In this document: positions 1 to 7,793 of the stretch, piece by piece
Layout of the letters: every line of letters begins with the position of its first letter
How positions within the stretch are numbered: position 1 is the stretch's first letter
DNA from: an uncultured Opitutia bacterium
Lineage (GTDB): Bacteria; Verrucomicrobiota; Verrucomicrobiia; Opitutales; UBA953
Assembly (NCBI GenBank): GCA_903913915.1
Contig: CAIWNE010000134.1
Location: forward strand, 1 to 64,000
DNA length: 64,000 nt
Reading direction: 5' to 3'
The notes under the pieces: model-generated
Told to the model about the DNA's origin: nothing
The model's input: only the letters and a program-made list of their open reading frames with translations
Databases searched by the model: none
Translations under genes and position numbers: made by a program

Positions 1-86
1 CCCCTCAAAAAGGGGCCTCTCCCTGCCTGAAAGCCTCAAATCCGCGTTGACTCCGAGGGCCGCCCACGGCTTCCCTACTGACTCAC

Positions 87-332
87 ATGGCCAACATCAA
101 AGCTAACAAGAAGAGCATCCGCCAGACCTCCCGTCGCGCTGAGCACAACAAGATCGTCCGCACCCGCCTCAAGTCCCTCGTGAAGAGCCTGACCGGTGAG
201 AACGTCGCTGCTTCCGCCTCCCAGGTCGCTTCCGCCGCCGACAAGGCCGCGAAGACCGGCGTGATCCATCGCAACAAGGCGAACCGCATCAAGGCTCGCC
301 TCGCGAAGAAGCTCGCTGCCGCCAAGAAGTAA
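87..332 (+). CDS. rpsT: 30S ribosomal protein S20
   Basis: This 81-residue, very basic protein is S20, which binds 16S rRNA in the body of the small subunit and helps early assembly. The opening MANIKANKKSIRQ and the alternating Lys/Arg/Ala helices ending AAKK are typical of the family, and the length is normal for it (about 85 residues). The ATG at 87 starts the conserved N-terminus. No Shine-Dalgarno sequence is visible ahead of it (ccctactgactcac). The gene stands alone and is followed at once by a strong hairpin terminator. The 86 bases upstream contain a TTGACT box at 47-52 but no convincing -10. Confidence 0.97.
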   Translation: MANIKANKKSIRQTSRRAEHNKIVRTRLKSLVKSLTGENVAASASQVASAADKAAKTGVIHRNKANRIKARLAKKLAAAKK

Positions 333-353
333 TGCGGGCTGGCCCCCTCACCG

Positions 354-383
354 ACCCCGTCGCCTAGGCGCCGGGGTTTTTTT
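354..383 (+). terminator. Rho-independent terminator after rpsT
   Basis: CCCCG (355-359) pairs with CGGGG (372-376) around the perfect inner palindrome cgcctaggcg, followed by seven T. It ends only 10 nt before the ATG of the next gene, so that gene must rely on read-through or on a promoter inside this stretch. Confidence 0.9.
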
Positions 384-393
384 GTCCCCGGAA

Positions 394-1197
394 ATGTCCG
401 ACCAGCCCCCAGCCTCCATCGGTTTCGCCGCCGGCCTGCTCGGCGAGGAAGCCTGCCGCATGGCCGTCCTGGCCCACGGTCCGGGCTGGGTCGCGCTGGA
501 CAAGCCGAGCGGCGTGGCGCTGGAAGAACACCCTTGGCAGAAAGGCGCCCCCACCCTGCTCGGCCAGCTGCGCGCGCAGCTCGAGGCCGGCAAGCCGGAG
601 ATGCTCCGCCTCGGGCTCGCCGAACCCGCCGCGGTCTTCGGTCCCGAACCGGAATCCTCGGGCATCGCGATCATCGCGGACCGCGCCACGGCGATGGCCG
701 ACTGGCGCGAAGCCCTCGGCTCGGGCGCCTTCCGCTTCGACTACGAATTCATCGCGCGCACGGAAGATGCGCCGGAAGACGCCGGCATCTGCGACCTGCC
801 CGTCGGCATGGACGACTCCCAGGAACGCGCCTTCGTCTCGCACCGCAACGGCAAGCATGCCCAGACCCGCTTCGAGCCGGGGCGCGCCTGCGGTCGCTGG
901 CGCATCTGGACCGCCCACACGCCCTTCCCTCGCCGCGACCAGGTGCGCATCCACGCCTCCGAATGCGGCATCCGCATCGCGGGCGAGCTGAAGTACGGCC
1001 GCTCCGGACGCGTGACGCTGACCGACACGACGCCGAAAGGCCGCCTCAACAAGGGGGAAGACAAGCCGCTGCACCGCGGCCTCCTGCTGCGCGTCTCGCG
1101 GGTCGCCGGCAAGGTCGCCGGCAAGGAATTCGAGATCGTCGGCCCTCGCCCTGACGATTTCGCGACGGTGGTGAAGCGCCTCTCGAAGGGAATCTGA
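394..1197 (+). CDS. RluA-family pseudouridine-synthase-like protein, catalytic Asp replaced
   Basis: The fold signature of RluA-type RNA pseudouridine synthases is visible: an N-terminal VALDKPSGVAL strand (compare NKPAGL), then a C-terminal QVRIHASECGIRIAGELKYG block matching the QIRVH...GDxLYG motif. The active-site block HRLDxxTSG reads FGPEPESSG, so the catalytic Asp is Glu and the preceding His-Arg is lost. At about 267 residues it is in the family size range. I use the ATG at 394; a longer TTG start at 382 falls in the T-run of the terminator. Its stop TGA abuts the stop of the convergent flavin reductase gene with no gap. Either it is inactive and binds RNA only, or it uses a different residue. 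The family call is firm and the activity is unknown. Confidence 0.75.
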   Translation: MSDQPPASIGFAAGLLGEEACRMAVLAHGPGWVALDKPSGVALEEHPWQKGAPTLLGQLRAQLEAGKPEMLRLGLAEPAAVFGPEPESSGIAIIADRATAMADWREALGSGAFRFDYEFIARTEDAPEDAGICDLPVGMDDSQERAFVSHRNGKHAQTRFEPGRACGRWRIWTAHTPFPRRDQVRIHASECGIRIAGELKYGRSGRVTLTDTTPKGRLNKGEDKPLHRGLLLRVSRVAGKVAGKEFEIVGPRPDDFATVVKRLSKGI

Positions 1198-1812
1198 TCA
1201 GCCGCCCGACGGGAATCGCAGCGTGAAGCGGTCCGTGGTGCGGGCGTAACCATCCGGACTATTGAGGCGTCCGATCGGCGCGTAACGGGCGTAGTCGACC
1301 TTCCAAGTCTCCGGATCGGCGACGCCCTCGCGCACATGGGCGAGCAGGATCTCGACGACGACGAGGCGGTTGTCGCCGTACTTCCGGACGTCCAGGACGC
1401 GGCATTCGAGGGCCACGGGACATTCCGTCAGGCGGGGAGCCCGCACGCGCTCGGAAGGCGCGAGCGTGAAGCCGGCGCGGGGAACCTCGCTCACGCCGGG
1501 AGGCAACGGACGGGCGCACTCGACCATCTTCGCCGCGACGGCCTCGTCGCAGAGATGGATCACGCATTCGCCGTGGGTCAGGAGGTTGGCGGCGGTGTCC
1601 TTGGGCGTGCCGTCATCGCGGTCGGCGGGGGCGAACACGGCGATCGGCGGCTCGGCGCCCATGAGGTTGAAGAACGAGAACGGCGCGGCGTTGACCACGC
1701 CGGCGGCGTCGACCGTCGTCACGAGCGCGATGGGCCGGGGGACGACGAGTCCGGCGAGCAGCTTGTACGCCAAGGCGCCCGGATGGGCGGCGACGTCGAA
1801 GCGGACGCTCAT
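1198..1812 (-). CDS. Flavin reductase-like (DIM6/NTAB family) protein
   Basis: A 204-residue FMN-binding split-barrel protein of the flavin-reductase-like family. The hallmark region VPRPIALVTTVDAAGVVNAAPFS near the N-terminus is the part that binds the flavin phosphate in homologues. Members reduce flavin with NAD(P)H or act as flavin-dependent oxidoreductases; the substrate cannot be read from sequence. It is the last gene of the ileS > dksA-like > lspA run on the minus strand. Its ATG overlaps the lspA stop by 4 nt (ATGA), so translation is probably coupled. Confidence 0.85.
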   Translation of the reverse strand: MSVRFDVAAHPGALAYKLLAGLVVPRPIALVTTVDAAGVVNAAPFSFFNLMGAEPPIAVFAPADRDDGTPKDTAANLLTHGECVIHLCDEAVAAKMVECARPLPPGVSEVPRAGFTLAPSERVRAPRLTECPVALECRVLDVRKYGDNRLVVVEILLAHVREGVADPETWKVDYARYAPIGRLNSPDGYARTTDRFTLRFPSGG

Positions 1813-2363
1813 GCGCCGGCGGGCGGATCCTCGCCGCCGTGCGAGACGATGGCCTCGCGGCGCTGGCGGTCATGCCGATATGACATGACCACGTAGATCG
1901 CCACGCCGACGCAGATGCAGGAGTCGGCCACGTTGAAGGCCGGGAAACGGTAATACGGCAGGTGCACGTCGACGAAGTCGATGACATGGTCGCCGAACAG
2001 ACGGTCGCGGACGTTGCCCAGGGTGCCGCCGACGAAGAGGCCGAAGGCGAGCTGGCCGCCCTGCAGCTCGCGCAGCAGGGGCTTGCGCCAGCGCCAGACG
2101 AGCGCGAGCACCGCGAGCGCGAGGAAGATGAGGAACGGACGGACGTCGTGCTCGGCGCCCAGCCCCCAGGCGGCGCCCTTGTTGCCGACGTGCACGATCC
2201 AGAGCCGCTCGAACAGCATGATCGGCGGACGCGCCGGGTCGTTGCCGAAATAGGCGCCGAACGGGATGTGGCGCACCACGAGCAGCTTGGTCGCGACGTC
2301 GGCGACGATCGCGACTAGGCAGACCGCCCAGAAGGACAGATAGGGGCGGAGCCGGGACAGCAT
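1809..2363 (-). CDS. lspA: Lipoprotein signal peptidase (signal peptidase II)
   Basis: LspA is an inner-membrane aspartyl protease that removes the signal peptide of prolipoproteins after diacylglyceryl modification. This 184-residue protein has four hydrophobic helices. The family motifs are present: NKGAAWG (usual NxGAAF), GTLGNVRDRLFGDHVIDFVDVH with the first catalytic Asp, and FNVADSCI with the second. The C-terminus is a short charged tail. It sits 14 nt after the DksA-like gene and overlaps the flavin reductase gene by 4 nt. The ileS-lspA neighbourhood is common in bacteria. Confidence 0.96.
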   Translation of the reverse strand: MLSRLRPYLSFWAVCLVAIVADVATKLLVVRHIPFGAYFGNDPARPPIMLFERLWIVHVGNKGAAWGLGAEHDVRPFLIFLALAVLALVWRWRKPLLRELQGGQLAFGLFVGGTLGNVRDRLFGDHVIDFVDVHLPYYRFPAFNVADSCICVGVAIYVVMSYRHDRQRREAIVSHGGEDPPAGA

Positions 2364-2377
2364 GAGGCGACGGGCGA

Positions 2378-3445
2378 TCAGGAATCGCTCGGCTCGTCTT
2401 CGCCGCCACCGCCGCCGGTGCCGAAGCCGACTTCGTCGCCGATCTCGCCGAGCGGATTGCCGCCACGACGACGATGGGCGCGACGATTGCGCTCGAGCTC
2501 CTTCTGGCCTTCGAGGGAATAGCGGGTGAAGGGGACGGCGATCAGGCGCGCGGCCGGGATCGGCTTGCCGGTGATCTCGCAGGTGCCGTACGTGCCCTTC
2601 TTCATGCGCTCGATCGCGTCGGCGATCTCCTTGAGGGCTTCCTGCTCGTTCGAGATGAGCGAAAGGGCGAAGTCGCGGTCGGCGGTGTCGGTACCGGCGT
2701 CAGCCAGGTGCTGCGAGTAGCCGGAAAGGTCGCCGGCGTCGTCCTTGCCCGACTTCTTGAGGGCTTCCTCGGAGTGGAAGGCCAGGCCTTTGTGGAGCGC
2801 GTCGCGCATGTCCACGAGGAGGCGGTAGTAGCGGCGGAACTTCTCCGGCACCTGCTTCGATTCGTCGACGAAGCCTTCGCCTTTGCGGAAGGGATTGGAG
2901 CCGCCGAGCAGGTCGGCGATGGAAGCCGTGGCGATGTTGTTCGAGCGGGTGCCCTGCGAGCGGGCGGCGGCGGCGGCCTTCTCGCGCGCCTTGCGCTCTT
3001 CGTCCGGCACCCAGACGTTGAGCTTGGTCTTGGACTTGTTGCGCTTCTCGAGGTAAGCCTTCAGGTCGGCGATCGTGTAGAACTGCAGCTTAGGACGCGC
3101 GGCGACGACCAAGGCGTCGACCTGGTGGTGGTCATCGCGATGCTGCTTGAGCAGGCCCTTCTGAAGCGCGTGGTCGACCTTGGGAGACTTGGAGGCCTTG
3201 GAGCCTTTCGCGGCAGGAGCAGGCTTGGCGTCCTTCGCCGGAGCAGCCGGAGCGGCGCCCTTCTTTCCCTTCGGCGCAACCACCGGCGCCGATTTGGCGG
3301 CCTTGACCGGAGCGGCCGGCTTGCCCTTGGCCGGAGCGGCCTTGGCGGCAGGCTTGGCGACGGGCTTCGCCGCCGGCTTCGTCTTCGCCTTAGGGGCGGG
3401 AACGGGCTTCTTGGCGGACTTCTTGGGATCGTTTTTCTTGGACAT
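2378..3445 (-). CDS. DksA/TraR-family transcription factor with long Lys/Ala/Pro-rich head
   Basis: The 355-residue protein has two unlike halves. Residues 1 to about 90 are almost only Lys, Ala, Pro and Val, like a histone-H1 tail. The C-terminal ~150 residues form the DksA/TraR coiled coil and globular end that enters the RNA polymerase secondary channel (ALKEIADAIERMKKGTYGTCE). The usual C-x2-C...C-x2-C zinc finger keeps only one Cys, at about residue 289 (YGTCEITGKPIP), so it probably does not bind zinc. The C-terminus is Gly-rich and acidic. It lies between ileS and lspA, 12 nt after ileS. The basic head may bind DNA or RNA; this is inference. The family assignment is firm. Confidence 0.88.
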   Translation of the reverse strand: MSKKNDPKKSAKKPVPAPKAKTKPAAKPVAKPAAKAAPAKGKPAAPVKAAKSAPVVAPKGKKGAAPAAPAKDAKPAPAAKGSKASKSPKVDHALQKGLLKQHRDDHHQVDALVVAARPKLQFYTIADLKAYLEKRNKSKTKLNVWVPDEERKAREKAAAAARSQGTRSNNIATASIADLLGGSNPFRKGEGFVDESKQVPEKFRRYYRLLVDMRDALHKGLAFHSEEALKKSGKDDAGDLSGYSQHLADAGTDTADRDFALSLISNEQEALKEIADAIERMKKGTYGTCEITGKPIPAARLIAVPFTRYSLEGQKELERNRRAHRRRGGNPLGEIGDEVGFGTGGGGGEDEPSDS

Positions 3446-3457
3446 CGGAAAGGCGGG

Positions 3458-6277
3458 TTAGAGTTGCTGGTACTTGGCGAGGAGGGCTTCGCGGCAGCGT
3501 GGAGATACCATACCAAATCTGCCGGCTTCCACAAGAGCGGGAACCCATCGCCACGAACGGGGGCAACGGACGCCCTCGGTCTTGTCGACGGCGAAGGCCA
3601 AGGCGGCGCCGGCCGCAGGCTTGAGGTGGACCGAGGAGACGATCCAAAGCTCGGTCAGGAGGGCCTGATGGGCGGAAAGCAGGGCGAAATCGGCATCGGC
3701 GGGGTCGCCGGAGACGACGACGGCGGCTTCGAGCGACTGGCCGATCTTCTTATCCTGGCGGAGACGCTCAAGGGGGACGTTGACCTGGGCGGCCAAGGCC
3801 TGGATGCGGCTGACGGCGGCGTGAGCGGCCTGGCCGGCGGCATCCTCCCAGCGCGCGTCGACCGCAGGCCAATCCTGCAGGTGCACGTTGGCGGCGTCCG
3901 TGTACTCGGCCTTGGCCAAGAGGTGAGACCAGGCTTCGTCAGCGGTGAACGGCACGAAAGGCGCGATGAGCTTGAGGTAGGTGCGCAGGACGATGTCGAT
4001 GGCGGTCTGCGTCGATCGGCGGACGGGGTCGTCGGGCGCCGTGGTGTAGAGACGGTCCTTCACCACGTTGTGGTAGGTGGCCGACAGCGTGCCGGTCGTG
4101 AAGCCGGCGAGGGCGGAGGCGGCGCGGTGGAACTCGTTGCGCTCGCAGGCGTCGGTGACTTCGCGGACGAGCTTGGCGGTCTCGACGAGCACCCAGCGGT
4201 CGATGGCGGTCATCTTCTCCACCGGCACGGCGTGCTTGGCGGCGTCGAAGTCGTAGAGGTTGCCGAGCTGATAGCGCAGCGAATTGCGCATGCTGCGGTA
4301 CTGGTTGGAGATCGTCTCGAAGATCGCGTCGGAGAGCGGGATGTCGCTCTGGTAGTTCTCGGAGGCGACCCAGAGGCGCACGATGTCGGCGCCGTACTTC
4401 TTCACGTAGTCGTCGGCGGTCTGCGGCTTGCCGTCGGACTTCGAGATCTTCTGGCGCTTCTCGTTCACGACGAAGCCGTGGGTGAGGACCGCGCGATAAG
4501 GAGCGGAACCCTTGACCGCGATCGCCGTCCAGAGCGAGGACTGGAACCAGCCGCGATGCTGGTCGGAGCCTTCGAGATACAGGTCGGCCGGCCAATGCAG
4601 GTCCTTGTGCTTGGCGCAGACGGCGAGATGGCTGGAGCCGGAATCGATCCACACGTCGAGCGTGTCGGTGCCCTTGCGGAGGTCCTTCGGCCAGGAGGCG
4701 GGGACGGGCGCGCCGGCGAGGATCTCCTCGGCGGAAGCGGCCCACCACCAGTCGCCGCCGCGCGTGGCGATCTGCTTGGCGACATGGCGGACGACGGCGC
4801 CGTCGAGGTAGGATTCGCCCTTGGACGGGGAATAGAACGCCGGGATCGGCACGCCCCAGGCGCGCTGACGGGAGATGCACCAATCCGGACGGCCTTCGAG
4901 GGCGGCGCGGATGCGGTTCTCGCCGGAGGCGGGGATCCACTTCACGTCGCCGACGGCGGCGAGGGCCTGCTTGCGCAGGTCGCCGCGGTCGAGGCCGACG
5001 AACCACTGGTCGAGCGCGCGGAAGACGACGGGCGTCTTGGAGCGCCAGCAATGCGGATAGGAATGCTCGAAGCTCTGGGCCTTGAGCAGCGCGCCCTTCG
5101 ACTTGAGCAGCTCGAGCACCGCGATGTTCGCGGGATTCTTGCCGTCCGTCTCGAGCACCGTGATGCCCACGAGCGAAGCGGGGACCTTGCCGTCGTCGGC
5201 GTACGTGCCGTCGTCGCGCACGGGGCAATAAGGCTCCATGCCGTACTTGTTGCCGGTCTGATAGTCTTCGAGGCCGTGGCCGGGCGCGGTATGCACGCAG
5301 CCGGTGCCGGCGTCGGTCGTTACGTAGTCGGCGAGGACGACGGGCGAAGCTCGGTCGATGAAGGGGTGCTGGGGCTGCAGGCCTTCGAGCGCGCGCCCCT
5401 TGACCTTGAAGCCGTCGGTGGCGCCTTCGAGCGCGCAGGCCGAGACGAACGCGTCGCGCAAGGCGGAGGCGACGAGGAAGGAACGGTCGCCGTGACGGAC
5501 CTCGACGTATTCGAGGTCGGGATGGACGGCGATCGCGAGGTTCGCGGGCAATGTCCACGGCGTGGTCGTCCAGATGACGACGGAGAGCGGATGCGCCGGC
5601 GAAAGCTGCTTGGCGGCGGGATCGGCGACCGGGAAGGCGACCCAGACGGAGTAGGAACGCTTGTCCTTATATTCGATCTCGGCCTCGGCGAGGGCGGTCT
5701 GGCAAGGGATGGACCAATACACCGGCTTCTTCGAACGGTAGACCAGGCCCTTCTCCACGAAACTCGCGAAGCCCGCGAGGATCTCCGCCTCGTAGGCCGG
5801 ATCCATCGTGCGGTATTCGGACGCCCAGTCGGCGAGGATGCCGAGGCGCTTGAACTGCCCGCGCTGCTTCTCGATGTAGGCGGCGGAGAATTCCGCGCAG
5901 GCCTTGCGGACGCCGAGTGCGTCGAGCGACTGCTTCTTCGACTGCAGTTCCTTCATCACCTTGTGCTCGATCGGCAGGCCATGGCAGTCCCAGCCCGGGA
6001 CGTAAGGCGTCCGGAAGCCGCGCATGGACTTATAACGGAGGATGGAATCCTTGAGCAGCTTGTTGAGGGCGGTGCCGATATGGACGTCGCCGTTGGTGAA
6101 AGGCGGGCCGTCGTGCAGGACGAAGGCGGGCTTGCCGGCGGCACGCGCCTGAATCTGGCCATACAGGCCGTTCCGCTCCCAGTGGGCGATGCGGACGGGC
6201 TCGCGTTCGGCCAGGCCGGCCCGCATGGGGAAGTCGGTCACCGGCAGGTTGAGGGTATCCTTGAGCTCTTCGGCCAT
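3458..6277 (-). CDS. ileS: Isoleucyl-tRNA synthetase
   Basis: IleRS charges tRNA-Ile and edits misactivated valine. The 939-residue length is right for a bacterial enzyme. The HIGH motif appears as GDVHIGTALNK, the KMSKS loop as KRQKISKSDGK, and the editing domain lies between them. At the C-terminus the zinc ribbon, normally two CPxC pairs, reads CPRSW and VSPRC, so only two of four Cys remain. I choose the ATG at 6277 (MAEELKDTLNL) because the open frame upstream does not resemble the family. It leads the operon with the DksA-like gene, lspA and a flavin reductase gene, and is divergent from a small membrane protein gene 160 nt away. Confidence 0.97.
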   Translation of the reverse strand: MAEELKDTLNLPVTDFPMRAGLAEREPVRIAHWERNGLYGQIQARAAGKPAFVLHDGPPFTNGDVHIGTALNKLLKDSILRYKSMRGFRTPYVPGWDCHGLPIEHKVMKELQSKKQSLDALGVRKACAEFSAAYIEKQRGQFKRLGILADWASEYRTMDPAYEAEILAGFASFVEKGLVYRSKKPVYWSIPCQTALAEAEIEYKDKRSYSVWVAFPVADPAAKQLSPAHPLSVVIWTTTPWTLPANLAIAVHPDLEYVEVRHGDRSFLVASALRDAFVSACALEGATDGFKVKGRALEGLQPQHPFIDRASPVVLADYVTTDAGTGCVHTAPGHGLEDYQTGNKYGMEPYCPVRDDGTYADDGKVPASLVGITVLETDGKNPANIAVLELLKSKGALLKAQSFEHSYPHCWRSKTPVVFRALDQWFVGLDRGDLRKQALAAVGDVKWIPASGENRIRAALEGRPDWCISRQRAWGVPIPAFYSPSKGESYLDGAVVRHVAKQIATRGGDWWWAASAEEILAGAPVPASWPKDLRKGTDTLDVWIDSGSSHLAVCAKHKDLHWPADLYLEGSDQHRGWFQSSLWTAIAVKGSAPYRAVLTHGFVVNEKRQKISKSDGKPQTADDYVKKYGADIVRLWVASENYQSDIPLSDAIFETISNQYRSMRNSLRYQLGNLYDFDAAKHAVPVEKMTAIDRWVLVETAKLVREVTDACERNEFHRAASALAGFTTGTLSATYHNVVKDRLYTTAPDDPVRRSTQTAIDIVLRTYLKLIAPFVPFTADEAWSHLLAKAEYTDAANVHLQDWPAVDARWEDAAGQAAHAAVSRIQALAAQVNVPLERLRQDKKIGQSLEAAVVVSGDPADADFALLSAHQALLTELWIVSSVHLKPAAGAALAFAVDKTEGVRCPRSWRWVPALVEAGRFGMVSPRCREALLAKYQQL

Positions 6278-6302
6278 GTTTGACGTGATAAAGTGGGTCG
6301 GT

Positions 6303-6322
6303 GAGGGGTGGACGCACCCCTC
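6303..6322. other. Perfect hairpin in the ileS upstream region
   Basis: GAGGGGTG, a 4-nt GACG loop, then CACCCCTC. It lies 25 nt upstream of the ileS start, in the transcribed leader if the ileS promoter is further up. There is no T-run on either strand. No T-box specifier or antiterminator consensus is recognisable, so a role in ileS control is only a possibility. Confidence 0.4.
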
Positions 6323-6400
6323 GGGGCGGGCAGGGTGAACGGCCAGGCCAGCGAGGCAAGGGCGGAGATGGGGACCAGCACCCTTCCGGGCGGGGCGGGA

Positions 6401-6429
6401 TTGACAGGGCGGACGAGAAACGCACCAAT
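6401..6429 (+). promoter_or_regulatory. Candidate sigma-70 promoter for the 6438 gene
   Basis: A consensus TTGACA -35 box at 6401-6406, 17 nt, then a weak ACCAAT at 6424-6429. Transcription would begin about where the ATG at 6438 lies, giving a leaderless or nearly leaderless message. The -10 matches only three bases of the consensus. Confidence 0.35.
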
Positions 6430-6437
6430 GCAGGCCC

Positions 6438-6701
6438 ATGGATAACATGAAGCCCAAGCTCATCACCAAGCAGGCGGTCGTCATCGACCTCGTCCTGACG
6501 GTGGTCTTCTTCGTCTGGATCACCTCGATCCTCAAGAAGCATGTGCCCTGGGCCGAAGCCGGCCAGACCGCCGTCCTCCTCGGCGCCGCCTATTGCGGAC
6601 TCTGCCTTTCCGGCGTCTTCTGGATGGCCCTCAACCTCTTCCGCGTTACCTTGGCCGACCAGATGCTGCAGAAGACGGTCGACGGCAAGCAATCCAACTA
6701 A
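6438..6701 (+). CDS. Small two-helix membrane protein, unknown
   Basis: An 87-residue protein with two clear hydrophobic segments (about residues 14-32 and 44-66) separated by a short KKHVPWAEAG loop, and a polar tail ending KQSN. The basic N-terminus (KPKLITK) suggests a cytoplasmic N-terminus. I do not recognise a family. It is read alone, divergent from ileS, and its stop lies 14 nt from the stop of the convergent gene on the minus strand. Codon use is as GC-rich as the neighbours, which supports a real gene. Confidence 0.7.
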   Translation: MDNMKPKLITKQAVVIDLVLTVVFFVWITSILKKHVPWAEAGQTAVLLGAAYCGLCLSGVFWMALNLFRVTLADQMLQKTVDGKQSN

Positions 6702-6715
6702 GCCGCCCTGCCCGC

Positions 6716-7792
6716 CTACTTGGCGGCCGGAAAGGTAGCGTTCAGCGCTGACTCCACCTCGCGGCGGAGTTCGTCTGCTTGTCGGCGCTCCTGCTGATAC
6801 TCGGCCCAGAGGGCGGCGAGTTCCTCCGACTTGGCTTCGGGGAAACGCTCGAGCCAGGCGCCGAAAGTGCGCCAAGCGTTATGGTATACGGGATTCTGCC
6901 TCAGGATCTCCCGTCGAAGGCCGGCCAGCCTCGCCTGCATGCTGGCCTTCACCGCGGCAAGTTCGCGATGCTTGGGGAGATCGCCGCCGGAGATAAGCTG
7001 ATCGCCGCCGCCGAGGTCGAAGACGAAGCGCGCGATGTCATCGAGCGATTCGGCCGACTCGCGCAGACCGAGGCTGACCGGAGCGCGCGAAAGCAGCAGC
7101 TCCGCGCGATGGACGAGCCACCATTCGTCGGCCGATTTGGCGACGGAGTTCAGCAGGGCGACCACGGAGTCGCCGTGGGCCGAACCGATCAACGCCTTGG
7201 CCTGCTCCGAAGGAGACCCCAAGGTCTGCCGCAGCGCGCGCCAGAAAAGGAAGGCTTCGCGGTCGGGCGCCTTGCCGGCGACGATCTCGGCCAAGGTCGA
7301 GGGGGACTCCTGACGACCTTCGCGATACCAGAAGTCGTTCATCGCCGGCCGCAGCTGGGCGACGACCTCGCAGGCCAAGGCCTGCCGCGCCCAAGGCTCG
7401 CTCGCCGTGACCGGCTTGCCTCCGGCGAGCGCCACGCGGGCGAGCCAGGCGCGAGCGGCCGCCTCGGCGGCTCGTCCGGGCGCTTCCAGCCCGTCGCCTA
7501 GCCTTGCCACGACGAGCACCGTGCCGGCGCCGACACGCGTCTCGACGGGGGCGAAGCCCTTCACGTCGGCCACCTCGAGACGCGCGAGCGGCGGCGGCAC
7601 GGGCGGCAGGTTCAGCGCGAATGCGAGGTGCCGCTGCAACGCGACGCAATGCGCCGCGACGAAACTGACCTCGGTCAGCTTCTCGCCGGCGACGAGCGCG
7701 ATCGGCGTGTCATTGGAATACACATGCGCCGGAGCGGGCGGCACGGGGTCGGCCGCGGCCAACCAAGCGCAAGCGGCCAGGAGGCTCAGCAT
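6716..7792 (-). CDS. Exported protein of unknown function
   Basis: A 358-residue protein with an N-terminal signal peptide (MLSLLAACAWLAAADP, cleavage likely after AAA). The rest is soluble, rich in Ala, Arg and Glu, with helical stretches at the C-terminus (RREILRQNP...QERRQADELRREVE). The region around residues 60-150 (HRHL-like CVALQRHLAFALN, GAGTVLVVARLGDG) has no motif I can place. I use the ATG at 7792 because it gives a signal peptide and begins 1 nt after the upstream gene ends, which implies one transcript with the coiled-coil membrane protein before it. Confidence 0.6.
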   Translation of the reverse strand: MLSLLAACAWLAAADPVPPAPAHVYSNDTPIALVAGEKLTEVSFVAAHCVALQRHLAFALNLPPVPPPLARLEVADVKGFAPVETRVGAGTVLVVARLGDGLEAPGRAAEAAARAWLARVALAGGKPVTASEPWARQALACEVVAQLRPAMNDFWYREGRQESPSTLAEIVAGKAPDREAFLFWRALRQTLGSPSEQAKALIGSAHGDSVVALLNSVAKSADEWWLVHRAELLLSRAPVSLGLRESAESLDDIARFVFDLGGGDQLISGGDLPKHRELAAVKASMQARLAGLRREILRQNPVYHNAWRTFGAWLERFPEAKSEELAALWAEYQQERRQADELRREVESALNATFPAAK

Positions 7793-7793
7793 G

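Noticed and set aside
382-393. TTG start for the pseudouridine-synthase-like gene
   Set aside because: It lies in the T-run of the rpsT terminator; the ATG at 394 is better.
2474-6283. 1269-codon plus-strand open frame opposite ileS
   Set aside because: Its composition (long Gly/Val/Asp/Arg strings) is what an antisense frame of a GC-rich gene gives; ileS explains the region.
6278-6437. T-box riboswitch upstream of ileS
   Set aside because: No specifier loop or conserved T-box sequence could be found, only one hairpin.
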